NCBI GenBank assembly: GCA_031263435.1
Contig: JAISFT010000292.1
Span: forward strand, 1-9,502
Length of the DNA: 9,502 nt
Direction of reading: 5' to 3'
From: Treponema sp.
GTDB lineage: Bacteria; Spirochaetota; Spirochaetia; Treponematales; Breznakiellaceae
Shown piece after piece: positions 7,448 through 9,502 of this stretch (position 1 is its first letter; each line of letters opens with the position of its first letter). The notes beneath the pieces were generated by a model, which made no database searches, was not told the DNA's origin, and saw only the letters and a list, made by a program, of their open reading frames with translations. The translations under genes were made by a program, and so were the position numbers.

Positions 7448-7466
7448 AGTTTGTTGCGCTTTGCGC

Positions 7467-7494
7467 ATAAAAATTCACTTTCGTGAGTTTTTAT
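7467..7494 (-). promoter_or_regulatory. 12-bp hairpin with GAAA tetraloop in the mgtE leader
   Basis: Arms 7467-7478 and 7483-7494 pair over 12 positions with one G-T pair. Read on the - strand the loop is GAAA closed by C-G, a classic stable GNRA tetraloop; on the + strand the loop is TTTC. The 3' arm contains TTTTT, so weak termination is conceivable. The hairpin would lie about 110 nt into the transcript from the promoter proposed at 7612-7640. Confidence 0.5.
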
Positions 7495-7527
7495 ACCTTA
7501 CAAACTCCAAAGCAGCCCATTAATCGA

Positions 7528-7570
7528 GATTTTTTACCCAGGGCGCCAAAGGCACCCTGAGCAAAAAATC
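7528..7570. repeat. 43-bp imperfect palindrome upstream of mgtE
   Basis: The outer arms GATTTTTT (7528-7535) and AAAAAATC (7563-7570) are exactly complementary. Symmetric 3-nt internal loops follow, then CAGGGCGCC (7539-7547) and GGCACCCTG (7551-7559) around an AAA loop. The inner stem has a C-A mismatch as + RNA but a U-G pair as - RNA, which favours the mgtE-directed transcript. It is not followed by a U-tract in either direction. An operator, an mRNA structure or the trace of a small element are all possible. Confidence 0.5.
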
Positions 7571-7611
7571 CACAAGTGCAACAGGCTGCCAGGCAACGCC
7601 CGGTACAATCC

Positions 7612-7640
7612 AATGTAACCAGGAAACGATCCCCTGTCAA
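7612..7640 (-). promoter_or_regulatory. Candidate sigma-70 promoter for the mgtE leader
   Basis: On the - strand a perfect TTGACA (7640 to 7635) is followed after exactly 17 bp by TACATT (7617 to 7612), four of six matches to TATAAT. Transcription would start near 7605 and give a leader of about 200 nt to the small ORF and about 460 nt to mgtE. The insertion sequence's duplicated target abuts the -35 box directly (7641-7645), so the promoter survived the insertion. Confidence 0.5.
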
Positions 7641-7645
7641 TTCCG
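7641..7645. repeat. Target-site duplication, left copy (TTCCG)
   Basis: TTCCG immediately precedes the extended left inverted repeat and is repeated at 9061-9065 immediately after the right one. A 5-bp duplication is compatible with DDE transposition. Confidence 0.6.
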
Positions 7646-7706
7646 CGCATTGCCTCATCAAAAATCTAACCGAAAAGGGGTCATGCCTCATGATAAAAAT
7701 CTAACC
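7646..7706 (+). repeat. Left end: tandem pair of inverted-repeat motifs
   Basis: The outer motif CGCATTGCCTCATC then AAAAATCTAACCG spans 7646-7672. The linker AAAAGGGGTCA spans 7673-7683. The inner motif TGCCTCATGATAAAAATCTAACC spans 7684-7706 (written here as TGCCTCATGAT + AAAAATCTAACC). Motif and linker together match the right end in reverse complement. The repeats are probably transposase-binding sites. Confidence 0.85.
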
Positions 7707-7721
7707 CAAGCTTTACCAGTT

Positions 7722-7746
7722 CCTACCGACACAAAAAGGTCGGAGG
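7722..7746 (+). promoter_or_regulatory. Hairpin covering the transposase ribosome-binding site
   Basis: CCT (7722-7724), a bulged A and CCGAC (7726-7730) can pair with GTCGG (7739-7743) and AGG (7744-7746) around an 8-nt A-rich loop. The pairing hides the GGAGG (7742-7746) that lies 6 nt before ATG 7753. The fold would reduce transposase translation, a known strategy in other insertion sequences. Confidence 0.5.
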
Positions 7747-7752
7747 CACTAT

Positions 7753-9003
7753 ATGGGGTTAGACATGAAAGACAAACAGACACTGACCAACGAGGTCAGT
7801 CCCCGCTACAGAAAAGCGGGTAAAAAAGAGAAGGGTACCATCCTGGACGAGTTTATCAACATCACCGGGTACACGCGGAAGTACGCCATCCACCTCCTGT
7901 CTACCTGGAATACTACCCACTGGGTAAACCGGAACGGAATATTGGTCAGGCTCAAAACCGGTACACCACAAAAACGAAAAAAAAGAACCGGTACACCCCG
8001 TTACGGGCCGGATGTCATCAAGGTAGTCCGCCTCCTCTGGGCGGAATACGACTACCGGTGCGGTAAGCTCCTGGCCCCCCAGATCCGCCTCATCCTCCCC
8101 TTCCTTGAGCATGATGAAATCTTCGGCCCCCTCATCACACCGGAGATCACGGCACAGCTCCTGACCATCAGCGGCGCCACCATCGACCGCAGGCTTCAGG
8201 CAGACCGTAAAAAACTCGCCCTCACCGGCAAGACTTTAACCAAGCCGGGAACGCTCCTGAAAAACCAGATCCCCATCCGGGCCTATTTCTCCTGGGACGA
8301 GCGGAAACCCGGCTACTTCGAGATGGACACCGTAAGTCATTGTGGGACAAGCAGTTACGGTGAGTTCTGCAGTACCGTGAACCTCACCGATGTCAGCTCC
8401 GGCTGGGTCGAACTGCGGGCTGCCCGTAACCGCGCCCATAGCCGGGTCAAGCAGAGCATCATCGACATCCGTGATTCCCTGCCCTTCCCCCTCAAAGGGG
8501 TGGACAGCGATTCCGGCGGTGAGTTCATCAACCACCAGGTCTGGCACTGGTGTACGGAACACGGTGTTGAGTTTACCCGGAGCAGACCCTACCGGAAAAA
8601 CGACAACTGTTTCGTGGAACAGAAAAACGGCGACATCGTCCGTAAGGCCGTCGGCTACTACCGCTATGACACCGATGAGGAGACGGCCGCTCTCGCCGAG
8701 GTCTACCGCCTCCTGTGTCCCCTGGTCAATTTCTGGTATCCCTCAATCAAAATCACGGGTAAAGAACGGCTGGAAAACGGCAAGCTGAAAAAAAGCTACG
8801 ACACTCCCAAGACACCGTATCAGCGGCTCTTGGAATCTCCGGATCTTTCCACTAGCGTGAAAGCGGAGCTCCAGCGGCGGGCGGCGGCAACCAACCCGGT
8901 TATGCTGAAACGGCTGGAACACCAGGCGGTAGCCCGGCTTCTGCAGATCCATGAACGGAAGCAGGGGGAGGGGCTGCCTCCACTATCGGACGCTCATGGT
9001 TAG
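7753..9003 (+). CDS. DDE (rve/RNase H-fold) transposase of the insertion sequence
   Basis: The protein has 416 residues. The N-terminal third is basic and helical, a likely DNA-binding region (RYRKAGKKEKGTILDEFINI at 19-38, and RKYAIHLL). The integrase-like catalytic core shows D192 in GYFEMDTVSHCG, D253 in GVDSDSGGEFIN and E289 in KNDNCFVEQKNGD. The spacing D-X60-D-X35-E is the hallmark D,D(35)E triad, so the enzyme looks catalytically complete. It would cut and join the element's ends in the cytoplasm. GGAGG (7742-7746) lies 6 nt before ATG 7753, supporting this start; ATG 7765 is a less well placed alternative. The TAG stop (9001-9003) lies inside the inner right inverted repeat. No frameshift or programmed slip is seen. 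Family resemblance is to rve-domain transposases; the exact IS family is uncertain. Confidence 0.93.
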   Translation: MGLDMKDKQTLTNEVSPRYRKAGKKEKGTILDEFINITGYTRKYAIHLLSTWNTTHWVNRNGILVRLKTGTPQKRKKRTGTPRYGPDVIKVVRLLWAEYDYRCGKLLAPQIRLILPFLEHDEIFGPLITPEITAQLLTISGATIDRRLQADRKKLALTGKTLTKPGTLLKNQIPIRAYFSWDERKPGYFEMDTVSHCGTSSYGEFCSTVNLTDVSSGWVELRAARNRAHSRVKQSIIDIRDSLPFPLKGVDSDSGGEFINHQVWHWCTEHGVEFTRSRPYRKNDNCFVEQKNGDIVRKAVGYYRYDTDEETAALAEVYRLLCPLVNFWYPSIKITGKERLENGKLKKSYDTPKTPYQRLLESPDLSTSVKAELQRRAAATNPVMLKRLEHQAVARLLQIHERKQGEGLPPLSDAHG

Positions 9004-9060
9004 ATTTTTACGATGAGGCATCCAGACCCCTTCGGTTAGATTTTTCAATGAGGCAATACG
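8998..9060 (-). repeat. Right end: tandem pair of inverted-repeat motifs
   Basis: The inner motif (8998-9020) and the outer motif (9033-9060, ending AATACG) are separated by TCCAGACCCCTT. In reverse complement the end reads CGTATTGCCTCATTG, AAAAATCTAACCG, a GGGGTC-containing linker, then TGCCTCATCGT and AAAAATCTAACC. The inner pair differs from the left end by 2 of 23 bases. The transposase stop codon is contained in the inner motif. Confidence 0.85.
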
Positions 9061-9065
9061 TTCCG
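9061..9065. repeat. Target-site duplication, right copy (TTCCG)
   Basis: This is identical to 7641-7645 and directly abuts the extended right inverted repeat at 9060. Removing the element and one copy restores a continuous sequence upstream of the proposed mgtE promoter. Confidence 0.6.
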
Positions 9066-9101
9066 GGCAGTGATGTAACCGTACAAAGATTTTTAAGATT
9101 T

Positions 9102-9223
9102 TGGGCGCATCCCCGGCTCCGCCGGGGACCGGGCTATCCGGGGTTCCGCTTCGCTCCATTCCCTCAGCTAAGGCGGCTGCCTTAGCTGAGGGAACGCTCT
9201 GCGCCCCTCCTATCCCTTGCGCG
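9102..9223 (-). repeat. Dispersed structured repeat, copy B
   Basis: On the - strand this repeats the blocks of copy A: CGCGCAAGGGATAG (9223 to 9210), GGAGCG, GGATAGCCCGGTCCCC and TGCGCCCA (9109 to 9102). The closing helix GCGCA/TGCGC is conserved. Hairpin 1 is a perfect 16-bp stem (9159-9174/9179-9194) with a 4-nt loop. Hairpin 2 is CCCCGGC/GCCGGGG (9111-9117/9121-9127). Copy B is longer than A because of the larger hairpin 1 and an extra AAGCGGAACCCC stretch. It begins 42 bp after the insertion sequence. Confidence 0.75.
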
Positions 9224-9315
9224 GGCGAAAAACGGCATCCCTGCCATTTTTCGCCTTCCGGTTTTTGCTTCGCAAAAACTTGGGAAATCTATTCACGCCG
9301 GCCTCCATGCCGGCG
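9224..9315. repeat. Three consecutive hairpins next to copy B
   Basis: The first has 9-bp outer arms GGCGAAAAA (9224-9232) and TTTTTCGCC (9247-9255), with a 4-bp inner stem and a TCCC loop. The second is GTTTTTGC/GCAAAAAC (9261-9268/9272-9279) with a TTC loop. The third is CGCCGGC/GCCGGCG (9296-9302/9309-9315). The - strand is open through the region, but the coding reading runs straight through the palindromes and has no convincing ribosome-binding site. I treat it as non-coding repeat DNA. Confidence 0.6.
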
Positions 9316-9379
9316 ATGAAGTCTTGCGCCGGGGAAAGACGGAACCACATTTTCTTTGCTATCTGGATACTAGCACGAA

Positions 9380-9407
9380 ATCTCCATAAATAGTATACTA
9401 TCTCCAT
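9380..9407. other. 12-bp palindrome between 8-bp direct repeats
   Basis: ATAGTATACTAT (9390-9401) is a perfect palindrome. ATCTCCAT occurs at 9380-9387 and at 9400-9407, a 20-bp period. The arrangement could be an operator for a dimeric regulator or a decayed element. No gene starts nearby on either strand with confidence. Confidence 0.45.
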
Positions 9408-9430
9408 GTATCCTTCATTGTCAGTTATAC

Positions 9431-9502
9431 GGGGGGCCCCCCCCCCCCCCCCGCACGCGGCGCGGCCGCGAGAACAAGCAACAGCCCGCACCCGAGCCCG
9501 AC
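9431..9502. other. G6C16 homopolymer and terminal GC-rich sequence
   Basis: Six G (9431-9436) are followed by sixteen C (9437-9452), then a very GC-rich stretch with a GCGGCCGC octamer (9462-9469). No gene is recognisable. Such a tract may be slippage-prone DNA, but this close to the window end it may equally be a low-quality contig end or an assembly artefact. Confidence 0.6.

Larger units (their letters stand above)
7646..9060 (+). mobile_element. Complete insertion sequence with doubled terminal inverted repeats
   Basis: The element is 1415 bp and carries one transposase gene filling almost all of it. Both ends begin CGYATTGCCTCAT. The terminal block is followed after about 11-13 bp by a second copy of the same TGCCTCAT...AAAAATCTAACC motif, so each end holds two tandem motifs in the same orientation. 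A TTCCG direct repeat flanks the element. Intact ends, an intact gene and a clean duplication argue for recent, possibly active, transposition. I do not assign the family with certainty; an ISNCY- or IS1202-like group is possible. It inserted just upstream of the likely mgtE promoter and disrupts no recognisable gene. Confidence 0.85.

Noticed and set aside
7491..7691. - strand frame crossing the left end of the insertion sequence
   Set aside because: It begins inside the terminal repeat and continues through a palindrome. It has no ribosome-binding site and must postdate the insertion.
7613..9080. ATGTAACC on both sides of the insertion as a target duplication
   Set aside because: The copies lie at unequal distances from the element (25 and 12 bases from the extended ends) and do not abut it, unlike TTCCG.
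9210..9491. - strand frame of 93 residues near the right edge, with an internal start at 9406
   Set aside because: It passes through the C16 tract and four hairpins. The internal start has only a poorly spaced AAGGA. It reads as translated repeat DNA.

Overview
The window looks like chromosomal DNA of a diderm bacterium with moderately high GC. A spirochaete of the Treponema lineage, such as the termite-gut treponemes, is my best guess. The reasons are the very long multidomain hybrid kinase, the secreted metalloprotease/outer-membrane barrel fusion and the style of the intergenic hairpin repeats. This is recognition from memory, not a proven assignment.

Layout: (1) 1-2115, + strand, is the 3' part of a hybrid sensor histidine kinase (HATPase, pseudo-receiver, receiver, HPt). 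(2) 2116-2542 is non-coding and holds a GC-rich hairpin array and one copy (A) of a dispersed structured repeat. (3) 2543-5692, + strand, is a 1049-residue exported protein that joins a gluzincin-type HEXXH metalloprotease domain, a beta-propeller-like region, a Pro/Ala-rich linker and a C-terminal outer-membrane beta-barrel. (4) 5693-5802 is a convergent intergenic region with a degenerate 18-bp tandem repeat. (5) 5803-7143, - strand, is an intact MgtE magnesium channel. (6) 7144-7645 is the upstream region of mgtE. It has a candidate promoter, several strong hairpins and a 43-codon small ORF with a near-ideal ribosome-binding site, which could be a leader peptide. (7) 7646-9060 is a complete insertion sequence encoding a 416-residue DDE transposase. 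Each end carries two tandem copies of the inverted-repeat motif, and the element is flanked by a 5-bp direct repeat. (8) 9061-9502 is non-coding, with a second copy (B) of the dispersed repeat, a run of hairpins, a palindrome between direct repeats, and a G6C16 homopolymer near the window end.

The three host genes do not form an operon. The kinase and the barrel protein are co-directional but separated by 427 bp of repeats, and mgtE converges on the barrel gene. The most interesting regulatory arrangement is upstream of mgtE. A promoter-like TTGACA-17-TACATT lies five bases from the IS target site. It would drive a leader of about 460 nt containing hairpins and a short ORF rich in Asp/Pro. 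That is reminiscent of Mg2+-sensing leader peptides such as MgtL of enterobacterial mgtA, but this reading is speculative.
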